Shown piece by piece: positions 8,333-16,577 of a stretch of 63,113 nucleotides of DNA. The translations under genes and the position numbers were made by a program. Every line of letters starts with the position of its first letter. The first letter of the stretch is position 1. Origin of the DNA: Sphingomonas sp. Leaf10 (GTDB lineage Bacteria; Pseudomonadota; Alphaproteobacteria; Sphingomonadales; Sphingomonadaceae); contig NZ_LMKE01000006.1 of the NCBI RefSeq assembly GCF_001421245.1, positions 87,748-150,860 of the forward strand, written 5' to 3'. The notes under the pieces are model-generated. The model worked only from the letters and a program-made list of their open reading frames with translations, searched no databases and was not told the origin of the DNA.

Positions 8333-9439
8333 CTAAGCCACGCGCCGGCCATACCGCCCCCACGTAAAGCGCGACGACAGCGCGAAATTCCATACCGCCC
8401 CGACCGCGATTCCCGCCAGCGCCGGCAGCGCCCATGCTCCTCCGCGCACATCGTACAGGAACGCCGCCAGCCCGACATTGGCCACCGCCCCCACCGAACA
8501 CACCGCGCAGAACGAGACCCAGCCGTCGAGCAATGCCCGCATCCCCCGCAGCCGCCGGTCGCGATAGGTCAGGTGGTTGTTCAGGAAAAAATTGAACGTC
8601 ATCGCGACGATCGTTGCGAAAACCGTGGCGGCCACGAACCCGCCGCCCAGTTCCAGCAGCAACCCCAGCGCCACCAGATGCACGATCGCCCCCGCCGCAC
8701 CGATCGCGGAGAACATGACGAAGCGCACCGGCACCACCCGCCCGAACATCCGGTCGTACAGCGCGATCAGATATTCGAGCGCCACGACATGGTCGAGCTT
8801 GCTCTCCCCCACCGCGCGCGTCCGGAACACATAGGGCAGTTCGACGAAGCGCAGCGGCTCCGGCGCGGCGGTCAGGATATCGAGCAATATCTTGAACCCG
8901 ATCCCCGACAGCCGCGGCGCCACGCCGCGCACCACATCGCTGCGGATCATGAAGAACCCGCTCATCGGATCGGACAGGTCGGCCTTCAGCACGCGGCGCG
9001 ACAGGCGGGTGGCCAGCGCGGACTTGGCGACGCGATCGGCATCCCATGCCCCGGTCCCGCCGCCCGCGACAAAGCGCGACCCGATCACCAGATCGAGCGT
9101 CGGATCGTCGCGAAGCGCCGCCGCCATGCGCGGCAACAGCGCCTCGTCATGCTGCAGGTCGCCGTCGATCACCGCGACCAGCGGCGCGGCGGTGGCGCAC
9201 ATCCCCTCGATACAGGCGGTCGACAGCCCGCGCCGGCCGATGCGCTGTATCACGCGGATGCGCGGGTCGCGGCGGGCGATGTCCCGCACCACGTCGGCGG
9301 TGCCGTCGGGGCTGTCGTCGTCGACGAAGATCGCCTCCCACGTCAGTCCCGCCAACGCCGTATCGAGCGCCGCGATCAGCAGCGGCACATTGCCGCGCTC
9401 GTTGAACACGGGGACGACGATGGCAAGGTTGAGGGTCAC
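8333..9439 (-). CDS. Polyprenyl-phosphate glycosyltransferase (GT2) fused to GtrA-like membrane domain
   Basis: A 368-residue fusion resembling dolichol-phosphate mannose synthase. Residues 1-230 form a GT2 domain with VPVFNERGNVPLL, VDDDSPDGT (about 39-47) and the DXD-type motif IDGDLQHDE (about 91-99). Residues 240-365 form a four-helix GtrA-like domain that probably flips or anchors the lipid-linked sugar. This fusion is common in alphaproteobacteria. It is convergent with the PMT-type transferase at 6885, and together they could form a donor-synthesis and transfer pair; that pairing is inferred. Confidence 0.88.
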   Translation of the reverse strand: MTLNLAIVVPVFNERGNVPLLIAALDTALAGLTWEAIFVDDDSPDGTADVVRDIARRDPRIRVIQRIGRRGLSTACIEGMCATAAPLVAVIDGDLQHDEALLPRMAAALRDDPTLDLVIGSRFVAGGGTGAWDADRVAKSALATRLSRRVLKADLSDPMSGFFMIRSDVVRGVAPRLSGIGFKILLDILTAAPEPLRFVELPYVFRTRAVGESKLDHVVALEYLIALYDRMFGRVVPVRFVMFSAIGAAGAIVHLVALGLLLELGGGFVAATVFATIVAMTFNFFLNNHLTYRDRRLRGMRALLDGWVSFCAVCSVGAVANVGLAAFLYDVRGGAWALPALAGIAVGAVWNFALSSRFTWGRYGRRVA

Positions 9440-9443
9440 CCTT

Positions 9444-9551
9444 CTCCCCTCCCTGGCAGGGAGGGGTCGGGGGTGGGTCGGCCTGCGAGGGAAGGTAAGC
9501 GTTCCACAACCGGCCTACCCACCCCCAACCCCTCCCTTTTCTGGGGGGGGA
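9444..9551. repeat. Palindromic intergenic repeat, family A, copy 1
   Basis: Two inverted arms, CTCCCCTCCCTGGCAGGGAG with GGGTCGGGGGTGGGTCGG on the left and CCTACCCACCCCCAACCCCT with CCC on the right, around a short centre. Copies lie at 20919-21007, 32191-32294 and 63049 to the window end, with a fragment at 30758-30780. It sits between leuB and the GT2-GtrA gene, which are co-directional. Confidence 0.8.
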
Positions 9552-9566
9552 GCCGGTTAACGCAAA

Positions 9567-10607
9567 TCACAACGCCGCCAACACCGCGTTCGTCATATCC
9601 CCCGTCGTCGCGGTCCCGCCCAGATCGGGCGTCCGATGCCCGGCGACCAGCGCCGCCGTCACCGCCGCCTCGATCCGGTCCGCAGCCTGCGCTTCCCCCA
9701 GCGAGTGGCGCAGCATCATCGCCGCCGACAGGATCGTCGCCAGCGGGTTCGCCTTGCCCTGCCCGGCGATATCGGGTGCCGAACCGTGGATCGGTTCGTA
9801 CAGCCCCTTTTTGTCCTGATTGATCGCGGCGGAGGGCAGCATGCCGATCGACCCTGCGCACATGCTCGCCTGATCCGACAGGATATCGCCGAACAAATTG
9901 CCGGTGACGATCACGTCGAACTGCCCCGGATTGCGCACCAACTGCATCGCGGCATTGTCGACATACATGTGCGTCAGCGTGACGTCGTAATAGTCGGCGT
10001 GAATATCATTCACGACATCGCGCCACAGCTGCGATGTTTCAAGCACGTTGGCTTTGTCAACCGAACATAGCCGGCGTTTGCGGGTACGGGCCGTTTCGAA
10101 AGCGACGCGAGCAATCCGTTCGACCTCGTTGTCGTCATAGCTCATCACGTCATATCCTTGACGCGCATCGCCGTTCATTCGCCGGCCCTTCTCCCCGAAA
10201 TAGACGTCGCCGGTCAGCTCGCGCACGATTACCATGTCGATCGCGGCGGCAACTTCGGGCCGCAGCGCCGACGCATCCTCCAACCCGGCGAACAGTTTGG
10301 CCGGGCGCAGATTGGCGAACAGGCCCAATGCCTTGCGTAAGCCCAGGATCGCCTGTTCCGGGCGATGCTCGCGCGCGACATTGTCGAATTCGGGATCGCC
10401 GACCGCGCCGAACAGCACCGCATCGGCGCGCTTCGCCAGATTGAGCGTCGCCGGCGGCAGCGGATGGCCGTGCGCGCGGTACGCCGCGCCGCCGACCGGT
10501 GCTTCCTCGAACGTCAGGTCCAGACCCAGCGCATCCAGCACCCGGCGCGCCGCCGCCACCACTTCCGGTCCGATCCCGTCGCCGGGCAGTATCGCGATCA
10601 AGGCCAT
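9567..10607 (-). CDS. leuB: 3-isopropylmalate dehydrogenase
   Basis: Third step of leucine synthesis: NAD-dependent oxidation and decarboxylation of 3-isopropylmalate. The 346-residue protein starts [17 protein letters not shown] and carries the isocitrate/isopropylmalate dehydrogenase signature near [20 protein letters not shown], plus [18 protein letters not shown] for NAD binding. Length and motifs match the family. leuA, leuC and leuD are not in the window. recO lies upstream on the same strand with a 72-base gap. Confidence 0.96.
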   Translation of the reverse strand: MALIAILPGDGIGPEVVAAARRVLDALGLDLTFEEAPVGGAAYRAHGHPLPPATLNLAKRADAVLFGAVGDPEFDNVAREHRPEQAILGLRKALGLFANLRPAKLFAGLEDASALRPEVAAAIDMVIVRELTGDVYFGEKGRRMNGDARQGYDVMSYDDNEVERIARVAFETARTRKRRLCSVDKANVLETSQLWRDVVNDIHADYYDVTLTHMYVDNAAMQLVRNPGQFDVIVTGNLFGDILSDQASMCAGSIGMLPSAAINQDKKGLYEPIHGSAPDIAGQGKANPLATILSAAMMLRHSLGEAQAADRIEAAVTAALVAGHRTPDLGGTATTGDMTNAVLAAL

Positions 10608-10679
10608 TACGTCATTCCTGTTTCGCGCACGAAGATTGCGCGTTTCATCGGCAAAAGCCCCTGCCCCAAGCCGGGCGGG

Positions 10680-11411
10680 TCACGCAACCGTCCTTTTCAA
10701 TCGCTCGACCAGCCGCGCGCGCGCCGCCAGCACGTCCTGCCCCCTGCCCCCCAGCAGGTCGCGGGCCAGGAAATGACCCGACAGCGCAAGGCCGTCGAAC
10801 GCCGCGTCCCAGCTCGCCGGCCCGCCCTCCGCCAGAAACGCCGGCAGGGCCAACAGGCGATGCTCCAGCCCGACCGCCGCCCTGCGCGACACCGCGCCGC
10901 CGCTCTTGGGGCTGACATGGGTCAGGTCATCGCGCGCGCCGGTCGCGACACATTCGTCGAGCGCCAACCCGAAGCCCAGTTCGGACAGGATCAACAACTC
11001 GGTCCGCACCAGCGCCCCGATCCACGCCCGCGCCGCCGGTGCCGCCGCAATTGCCGCGAACAGCCCGTCGAGCGCTGCATAAATGCGCGGATAGGGCTGC
11101 GCTTCGGGCAGCGCATAGGCGGTCAGCGCACACATCCAGTCGATCGCCGCCGCCGGCACCGGCTCGGCGAACAACGGCGCGCGGCTCTCGACCAGTTCTA
11201 CCGTAAGCGCCGCCAACTGCGTATCGCTCCGCGCCCGCCAGTCGCCGCGCACGATATTGCCGGGTTGCAACACCGGCCGGATCCCCCGACTCCGCCCGCC
11301 GCGGACGTATCCGGGTTGGACGCCAGCCTCGGCCGTCAGGGCGCGAACGACCGCGCCATGCTCGCCATGCGGGCGGGCGGAGAGCAGGATGGCGGTGGTG
11401 TTGAGGTGCAT
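10680..11411 (-). CDS. recO: DNA repair protein RecO
   Basis: A 243-residue RecO, which with RecR loads RecA onto gaps and anneals SSB-coated strands. It begins with an OB-fold (TTAILLSARPHGEHGAVVRA, later PGYVRGGRSRG) followed by the helical C-terminal domain. The four-cysteine zinc site found in many RecO proteins is absent: only one Cys remains near residue 154 (LDECVATG), as in many alphaproteobacterial homologues. No partner gene is adjacent. Confidence 0.92.
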   Translation of the reverse strand: MHLNTTAILLSARPHGEHGAVVRALTAEAGVQPGYVRGGRSRGIRPVLQPGNIVRGDWRARSDTQLAALTVELVESRAPLFAEPVPAAAIDWMCALTAYALPEAQPYPRIYAALDGLFAAIAAAPAARAWIGALVRTELLILSELGFGLALDECVATGARDDLTHVSPKSGGAVSRRAAVGLEHRLLALPAFLAEGGPASWDAAFDGLALSGHFLARDLLGGRGQDVLAARARLVERLKRTVA

Positions 11412-11454
11412 CGGGCTGGTCTAACAGGGTTTGCCAGACGGACGTAGACGGCGA

Positions 11455-11988
11455 TCAGATGCCGTTCGCTGGCTCTTCGAGACCGGCCGTCATGTCGACC
11501 AGCGGCAGGTTTTCGACAGTACGATCCCGACGAATCCGAAATCGACCGGCGCCATAGCCCGAACCACTACTGCTGGTCCCGACGGAATAAATAACGCCGA
11601 TGCGAAGCGGCTTGGGCGCTACGATGGGTCGCTGGAACGGCTCCCCCTGCAGGGGCTGTCCGTACAGGATAGGAAACTGGTTCCGACAATCGGTAACCCG
11701 CGTTTCTTCCTCCCAGAACGCACCGTTTTCGACGACTTGCCGGTCGTCATCCGAACCGGCGGCTGCCTCGCCATTCTCAGCCGAAACGGTAATATTACGC
11801 ACGCAGTTCGCGTCACGACGCGACGAAGGGTCGACGATGAATGCCAGTCGCCCGTCTCGCACGATAGCCTTCAGATCGTAGGAATAGGAACAACCGGTCA
11901 GAAGAAATGGCAGCAGTACGGAACATCCGATGGTCCGCTCCCGACGGAACCGTATTGCGGCAAAATTTGGTGGCAAGGTCAGCGACAT
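11455..11988 (-). CDS. Hypothetical lipoprotein
   Basis: No family recognised. The product (177 aa from the ATG at 11988) has a basic stretch (RFRRER), a hydrophobic segment and a lipobox LLTGCS, so it is predicted to be exported and lipid-modified. The mature part has two or three further cysteines (NCVRN, DCRNQ) that could form a disulfide. The start is uncertain: the frame is open up to 12054 and no strong ribosome site marks either ATG. Codon use is less GC-biased than in neighbours, suggesting a recent or fast-evolving gene. Confidence 0.6.
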   Translation of the reverse strand: MSLTLPPNFAAIRFRRERTIGCSVLLPFLLTGCSYSYDLKAIVRDGRLAFIVDPSSRRDANCVRNITVSAENGEAAAGSDDDRQVVENGAFWEEETRVTDCRNQFPILYGQPLQGEPFQRPIVAPKPLRIGVIYSVGTSSSGSGYGAGRFRIRRDRTVENLPLVDMTAGLEEPANGI

Positions 11989-12048
11989 GGTTTCGCTTTC
12001 GGAAACTGGCAACGCATTCAACACCGCATTTGCCTCCGGACGAGACAC

Positions 12049-12138
12049 TCTCACCCTTCCGCGGCGCTGCCGCTCCCTCCCTCTCCCGCTGGGAGAGGGA
12101 AGGGGCCCGCCCGGCGCAGCCGGGTGGGAAGGGTGAGG
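12049..12138. repeat. Palindromic intergenic repeat (CTCTCCC type)
   Basis: Outer arms CTCACCCTTCC (12049-12059) and GGAAGGGTGAG (12128-12138) enclose a second hairpin CCCTCTCCCGCTGGGAGAGG. It is related in style to the element at 37587-37674. It lies between the hypothetical lipoprotein and the FemAB-like gene, both on the minus strand, and may end transcription of the latter. Confidence 0.7.
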
Positions 12139-12149
12139 GTGCGCCGACG

Positions 12150-13061
12150 CTACCCCCGCCGCACCCGGGCCACCAGCCCCCCCACCACCGGCCAGTCCCT
12201 AGCACGCTTCACCCGCTCCACCACCCCATCGAACGCCTGCAACGCTCGCACCGTCGCCCGATTGGCCCGACTGTCGCGCAACAACAGCAGGTCGACACAC
12301 GCCGTCCCCCCGGTCGCGAACTGCCGCTTGTGCTGCCCCTCGCCCTCGGTAAAATCGAAGCGTAGCGCCGCCGGCTCGGCGAACAGCGTGCGGAACGCCT
12401 CCAGATGCAGGATGCTGCCCGGCGACCATTCGCCCCAAGCTGGATCGTGCCCGACATAGTCGTAGCGAACATCGCCCCCGCTCATCGGGCAATATAGATA
12501 CGCGATCGGCGACCCGCCGACGAACAACAGCCAGCCGAACGCCTCGCCCCGCGCGCCCTTGCCCTGCATTACCGCCCGGAACGGCACGTCGCTGGGCAAA
12601 CCGGCGCCGAGCAGTTTCTCCTGATAGGTCCGCTCGGCCACCCGGCGCGCCAGCCCATGAAACTCCGCCAATTCCTGCGCGGTACGATAGCAACGCACCT
12701 CCAACGCGCCCTCGCCCACCTCAGCCAGCTTCTTGCGCTTGCGCTTCAGGCTGGAGCGCGCATTGCCCGACAGCCCCGCGAACCACGTATCGAACCCGAT
12801 CGTCAGGTCGGTATGATAGCGGGTATAGCGTTGCCGGACGAACACGATCCCCGCCTCCGCCACGACCGCCGGCATCAGCGGTTCGGGCAGCGAGGTCACC
12901 GACCAGCCATCCGCCCCCTTGGGCAGCGGCGGCAGCACCGGCACCTCCCCCCCCAGCACGTCGCGTAACTCCATCGGCACGCGCACCAGCCGCCGTCGCA
13001 CCGACCACAACGTCCGTGCCCCGATCTGGAACTTGATCGGCCAGGGCTGAACCTGCGTCAT
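12150..13061 (-). CDS. FemAB/GNAT-like acyltransferase (CelD/BcsL-type)
   Basis: A 303-residue protein of the GNAT superfamily in its FemAB/CelD-like form. Features include the basic helix GNARSSLKRKRKKLAEVG, a central FHGLARRVAERTYQEK segment, and the C-terminal acceptor part YVGHDPAWGEWSPGSILHLE, RFDFTEGEGQHKRQFA. Such proteins act on cell-surface polysaccharide or lipid-linked precursors. The start codon overlaps the stop of the polysaccharide deacetylase gene by 4 bp, so the two are coupled and probably modify the same glycan. The substrate is unknown. Confidence 0.78.
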   Translation of the reverse strand: MTQVQPWPIKFQIGARTLWSVRRRLVRVPMELRDVLGGEVPVLPPLPKGADGWSVTSLPEPLMPAVVAEAGIVFVRQRYTRYHTDLTIGFDTWFAGLSGNARSSLKRKRKKLAEVGEGALEVRCYRTAQELAEFHGLARRVAERTYQEKLLGAGLPSDVPFRAVMQGKGARGEAFGWLLFVGGSPIAYLYCPMSGGDVRYDYVGHDPAWGEWSPGSILHLEAFRTLFAEPAALRFDFTEGEGQHKRQFATGGTACVDLLLLRDSRANRATVRALQAFDGVVERVKRARDWPVVGGLVARVRRG

Positions 13062-14011
13062 GCCGCGCGTTCCTCGATCAGGTTCGACCAGAGTTGCTCG
13101 ACCTGCCGCCACCGCGTCCTGATCGCGCTGGCCGGAAGCGGCCGGTCGTCCTGCCCCAGCCGCAGCGTCGGACGGTCGCGGAAATAGGTAGTCGGCAGGC
13201 GATCGGCCTGCGCCGCAAGCGTGCGGCACAGCGCCTCGAACCGCCGGACATGCACCCGGTTCGCGCGCGTACCGCTCCGGTTGGCAAGTTCGAAGCCATG
13301 GCTGACGATCGTCACCGCCGCATGGTTCTGCGCCGCGGCATGGGCCAGTGCCGCGCGCATCTCGGCAGCCGACAGCGCGCAGATCTGGAAATGCCGCCGC
13401 CCGCCGCCCGGCATGGCGATGGTCGTCACCGGCACCTCGACCAGCCCGCGATGCGCGACCGGCGCGATCACGTCCGGCGACAGGGCGATCATGCTCGGCC
13501 ATGGATGGTGCGCGCCGTTATGGCTACTGTCATACGCAAAGCCGAGTGCGGTCAGCGCATCGAGCGTCACGTCGTTCGCACCATAGCTGCCCGCGCGGAA
13601 CGCAACCGGATCGGGGGCACCGACCGCCCGCAGCAGGTCGCGCGCCTCCCCCAATAACGCCTGCTGTTCCTGCCGCGACAGGTCGACCAGTTCGAACACA
13701 TGCGCCCGGCGCCGGTCGTCCAGCGATGCCCGCGCCCAATTGGGATGCAGGTGCAACTGCACCTCCTGCCCCGCCGCCAGGATCGCCTCGACGGTCGGCG
13801 CGATCGCCGCCATGCCATAGAGCCGCGCGGGCAGCGGATCGACGAAGAAGCACGCCTTTAATCCGTACGCACGCAACCGTTCAAGCTGCCACGCCACCCC
13901 GACCCCGGCGGGTTCGAGCGACCGCTGCACCACGGTATCGGCCGGCAGATCGGCGGCATGGTGCCGCCACATCAATTCGGTATCGATCGTCAGAAAGACG
14001 GGGGTCGTCAT
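13058..14011 (-). CDS. Polysaccharide deacetylase family protein
   Basis: A 317-residue deacetylase-like protein with a (beta/alpha) barrel fold. The first catalytic motif is LTIDTELMW (Asp10) and the metal site is likely His87/His89 in EVQLHLHPNW; FRAGSYGAND (motif 3) and the late SHGFEL (motif 5) are present. It lacks a signal peptide, as is common in the cytoplasmic, exopolysaccharide-cluster members. The ATG at 14011 opens with MTTPVFLTIDTE, the family-typical start. It is translationally coupled to the acyltransferase gene downstream. Confidence 0.8.
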   Translation of the reverse strand: MTTPVFLTIDTELMWRHHAADLPADTVVQRSLEPAGVGVAWQLERLRAYGLKACFFVDPLPARLYGMAAIAPTVEAILAAGQEVQLHLHPNWARASLDDRRRAHVFELVDLSRQEQQALLGEARDLLRAVGAPDPVAFRAGSYGANDVTLDALTALGFAYDSSHNGAHHPWPSMIALSPDVIAPVAHRGLVEVPVTTIAMPGGGRRHFQICALSAAEMRAALAHAAAQNHAAVTIVSHGFELANRSGTRANRVHVRRFEALCRTLAAQADRLPTTYFRDRPTLRLGQDDRPLPASAIRTRWRQVEQLWSNLIEERAA

Positions 14012-14248
14012 ACCGCTGTCCTGCCCGCCGCGCGTAAACATCCGGTGAAATCGCGGGTATTCTTCGGATGGCTCAGTACGCCGCGGACCGATCGAACGTT
14101 AACCATCACCCCCCGCGCATCGGCTGGATCGTTACGTAGACGGCGCGAACATATCGCGCAATTGCACCGTTTTACGACCGGCGATCGTTGGAACAGGATC
14201 GCCCGACGATCCGTTACGCGACCGAATTTAAACCATATCGGAGGCATG

Positions 14249-14419
14249 ATGATCGACGACATCGATCGAACCGACGCGATCTTCCTGATCGCGCAACATG
14301 GTCGAAACGCGCTGCAAGTCGCCGCCGCGCAAACCGCCGGCGCGATCGGTCGCGGCGATCATGGCGAAGCGCAACGCTGGCTCGCGATGCGCAGCTTCCT
14401 GCAACGGGCGATGGCGTAA
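14249..14419 (+). CDS. Small conserved-type hypothetical protein (DUF6961-like)
   Basis: A 56-residue protein (MIDDIDRTDAIFLIAQHGRN...) preceded by GGAGG at 14240-14244. The pattern, an aliphatic start, an Ala-rich middle (AAAQTAGAIGRGD) and EAQRWLAMRSFLQRA at the end, recalls small sphingomonad proteins of the DUF6961 type; this is a recollection, not a match I could test. An ATG one codon earlier (14246) is possible, but its ribosome site would be too close. It is convergent with the antitoxin-like gene, three bases away. Confidence 0.55.
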   Translation: MIDDIDRTDAIFLIAQHGRNALQVAAAQTAGAIGRGDHGEAQRWLAMRSFLQRAMA

Positions 14420-14422
14420 CGA

Positions 14423-14629
14423 TTACCCGCCCGGCGGTGACCCGGCCCAGTCGTTCCACTCCGCAATCGCCGCCGCATTTTCCGCCCGCTGCACCGCCAG
14501 CGCGGCCTCCTCGATCGCCCGCACCAGCGCCGCACGGCACGTCGCGGCGACATCCACCCCCGCCGCCCGCGCACGGGCCAGCAAGTCCGCGTCGACCGCG
14601 ACCGGTTCAGCGGGCGTGGAAATAGTCAT
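14423..14629 (-). CDS. CcdA-like antitoxin, no toxin partner
   Basis: A 68-residue protein resembling CcdA-family antitoxins: an N-terminal beta/helix segment (VAVDADLLARARAAGVDVAA) like a ribbon-helix-helix domain, a second helix, and a C-terminal AENAAAIAEWNDWAG matching the CcdB-binding tail pattern (NxxxIxxyNxwvex.G). No CcdB toxin is encoded next to it. It starts inside the 3' end of uvrC (23-bp overlap), so it is probably translated from the uvrC message. It could be a domesticated orphan or act on a toxin elsewhere. Confidence 0.65.
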   Translation of the reverse strand: MTISTPAEPVAVDADLLARARAAGVDVAATCRAALVRAIEEAALAVQRAENAAAIAEWNDWAGSPPGG

Positions 14630-16538
14630 AGACCCCCTGCGCCATCGCCTTGCTGACCCCCGGCGCCTTTTGCAGATCGGCGAGGCTGGCGTTACGCACC
14701 GCCCGCGCCGTGCCGAAATGCATCAGCAGCGCCTTCTTCCGCGCCGGCCCGATGCCCGGCACCTCATCTAGCGGACTCGCGCCGATCGCCTTCGACCGCT
14801 TGTCGCGATGCGCGCCGATGACGAAGCGGTGAACCTCGTCGCGTAGCCTTTGCAGATAGAACAGCACCGGCGAATTGACCGGCAGCGTCAGCTCGCGCCC
14901 GTCCATCAGGTGGAACACCTCGCGCCCGTCGCGGCCATGGTGCGGCCCCTTCGCCACGCCGACCATGTACACATCTTCAATGCCCAGATCCTCCAGCACC
15001 GCCTTCGCCGCGCTCAACTGCCCCTTGCCACCGTCGATCAGCACCAGGTCGGGCCAGCCATTGCCGTCGCGATCGGTTTCGCGATCGGGGTTCTCCTCCT
15101 GCGCGCGGGCGAAGCGGCGGGTCAGCACCTCCTTCATCATCGCGAAGTCGTCGTTGGTCTGCGCCTGCTTGATGTTGAATTTGCGATACTGGCCCTTGCG
15201 GAACCCCTCCGGCCCGGCGACGACCATCGCGCCAAGCGCATTGGTCCCCTGGATATGGCTGTTGTCATAGACCTCGATCCGGTCGGGCGGCCCCTCCAGT
15301 TCGAACAGTTCGGCGACCTCGCGCAGCAGCCGGGCCTGCGTCGTCGATTCCGCGTTGCGCCGTTGCAGCGCCTCCTCGGCATTGCGCTTCGCCTGATCGA
15401 GCAGCCGCCGCCGCACGCCCCGCTGCGGCACCGACAGCGCGACCTTGAACCCGGCCCGCTCGGCCATCGCCTCAGCCAGCACCTCGCCTTCCGCCAGTTC
15501 GCGGTCGACGAAGACGTTGCGCGGCGGTGGCACCTCTTCATAGAATTGCATCAGGAAGGCGGAGAGCACCTCATCCTCGGGCACCTCGTTGGTATGCGCC
15601 GGGAAAAAGCTGCGATGCCCCCAATTCTGGCCGCCGCGGATGAAGAAGGCCTGGATGCCGATCACCCCCTCCAGACACGCCATCGCGAACACATCGGCAT
15701 CGCCGACCCCGTCCGCATTGATCGCCTGCGAACCCTGAATGAAGGTCAGCGCCTTCAACCGGTCGCGCAACACGGCGGCCAGTTCGAAGTCCATCGCCTC
15801 CGCCGCCGCCTGCATCTGCACGCCCAGCTTCGCCTGAACCTTGGTCGACTTGCCGGCCAGAAAATCCTTCGCGTCGGAAATCAGCTCGGCATAGGCGGGC
15901 GCGTCGATCCGCCCAACGCACGGCGCCGAACAGCGCTTGATCTGATACAGCAGGCACGGCCGGTCGCGCGTCTTGAAGAAACCGTCGGTGCACGACCGCA
16001 GCAGGAACAGCTTCTGCAACGCGTTCAGCGTCTGCGTGACCGATCCGGCGGACGCGAACGGACCGTAATAATTGCCCTTCGCCCGCCGCGCGCCGCGATG
16101 CTTCTGGATGCGCGGAAAGTCATGATCCGCCCGCAACAGGATGAACGGAAACGACTTATCGTCGCGCAGCAGGACGTTGTACGGCGGGCGATAGCGCTTG
16201 ATCAGCTGCGCTTCGAGCAGCAGCGCCTCCGCCTCGTTATTGGTCGTGACGATCGTCATCGACCGCGTCTGCGCGACCATCCGCTGCAATCGCTTGGTCA
16301 GGCGCGACACCTGCGTATAGTTCGCCACGCGGTTCTTCAGCGCCCGCGCCTTCCCCACATACAGCACCTCGCCGCGCGCATCCTGCATCCGGTACACGCC
16401 CGGCCGCACCGGCAATGTCGCCAGCACGTTGCGGATCGCGGCGATCCCGGCATCGATATCCGGCGCGTCCGACCCGCGCACGGTGAAGCTGGCCTTGTCC
16501 TCGTTGAAGCGATTGGGCGCGTTGGGTGTTTCCGACAT
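14607..16538 (-). CDS. uvrC: Excinuclease ABC subunit C
   Basis: A 643-residue UvrC, which makes both incisions in nucleotide excision repair. The GIY-YIG nuclease domain is at about residues 44-130 (RPGVYRMQDARG, EVLYVGKA), the UvrB-interacting UVR segment near 226-258, the RNase H-like endonuclease domain in the centre (RIEVYDNSHIQGTNALGAMV; VLIDGGKGQL), and the C-terminal helix-hairpin-helix ends in EVPGIGPARKKALLMHFGTA. A CcdA-like gene overlaps its 3' end. uvrA is encoded 27 kb away on the other strand. Confidence 0.97.
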   Translation of the reverse strand: MSETPNAPNRFNEDKASFTVRGSDAPDIDAGIAAIRNVLATLPVRPGVYRMQDARGEVLYVGKARALKNRVANYTQVSRLTKRLQRMVAQTRSMTIVTTNNEAEALLLEAQLIKRYRPPYNVLLRDDKSFPFILLRADHDFPRIQKHRGARRAKGNYYGPFASAGSVTQTLNALQKLFLLRSCTDGFFKTRDRPCLLYQIKRCSAPCVGRIDAPAYAELISDAKDFLAGKSTKVQAKLGVQMQAAAEAMDFELAAVLRDRLKALTFIQGSQAINADGVGDADVFAMACLEGVIGIQAFFIRGGQNWGHRSFFPAHTNEVPEDEVLSAFLMQFYEEVPPPRNVFVDRELAEGEVLAEAMAERAGFKVALSVPQRGVRRRLLDQAKRNAEEALQRRNAESTTQARLLREVAELFELEGPPDRIEVYDNSHIQGTNALGAMVVAGPEGFRKGQYRKFNIKQAQTNDDFAMMKEVLTRRFARAQEENPDRETDRDGNGWPDLVLIDGGKGQLSAAKAVLEDLGIEDVYMVGVAKGPHHGRDGREVFHLMDGRELTLPVNSPVLFYLQRLRDEVHRFVIGAHRDKRSKAIGASPLDEVPGIGPARKKALLMHFGTARAVRNASLADLQKAPGVSKAMAQGVYDYFHAR

Positions 16539-16577
16539 CGCCGCCGATTTAGGAAGTACGACCAGCGAACGCCAGCG

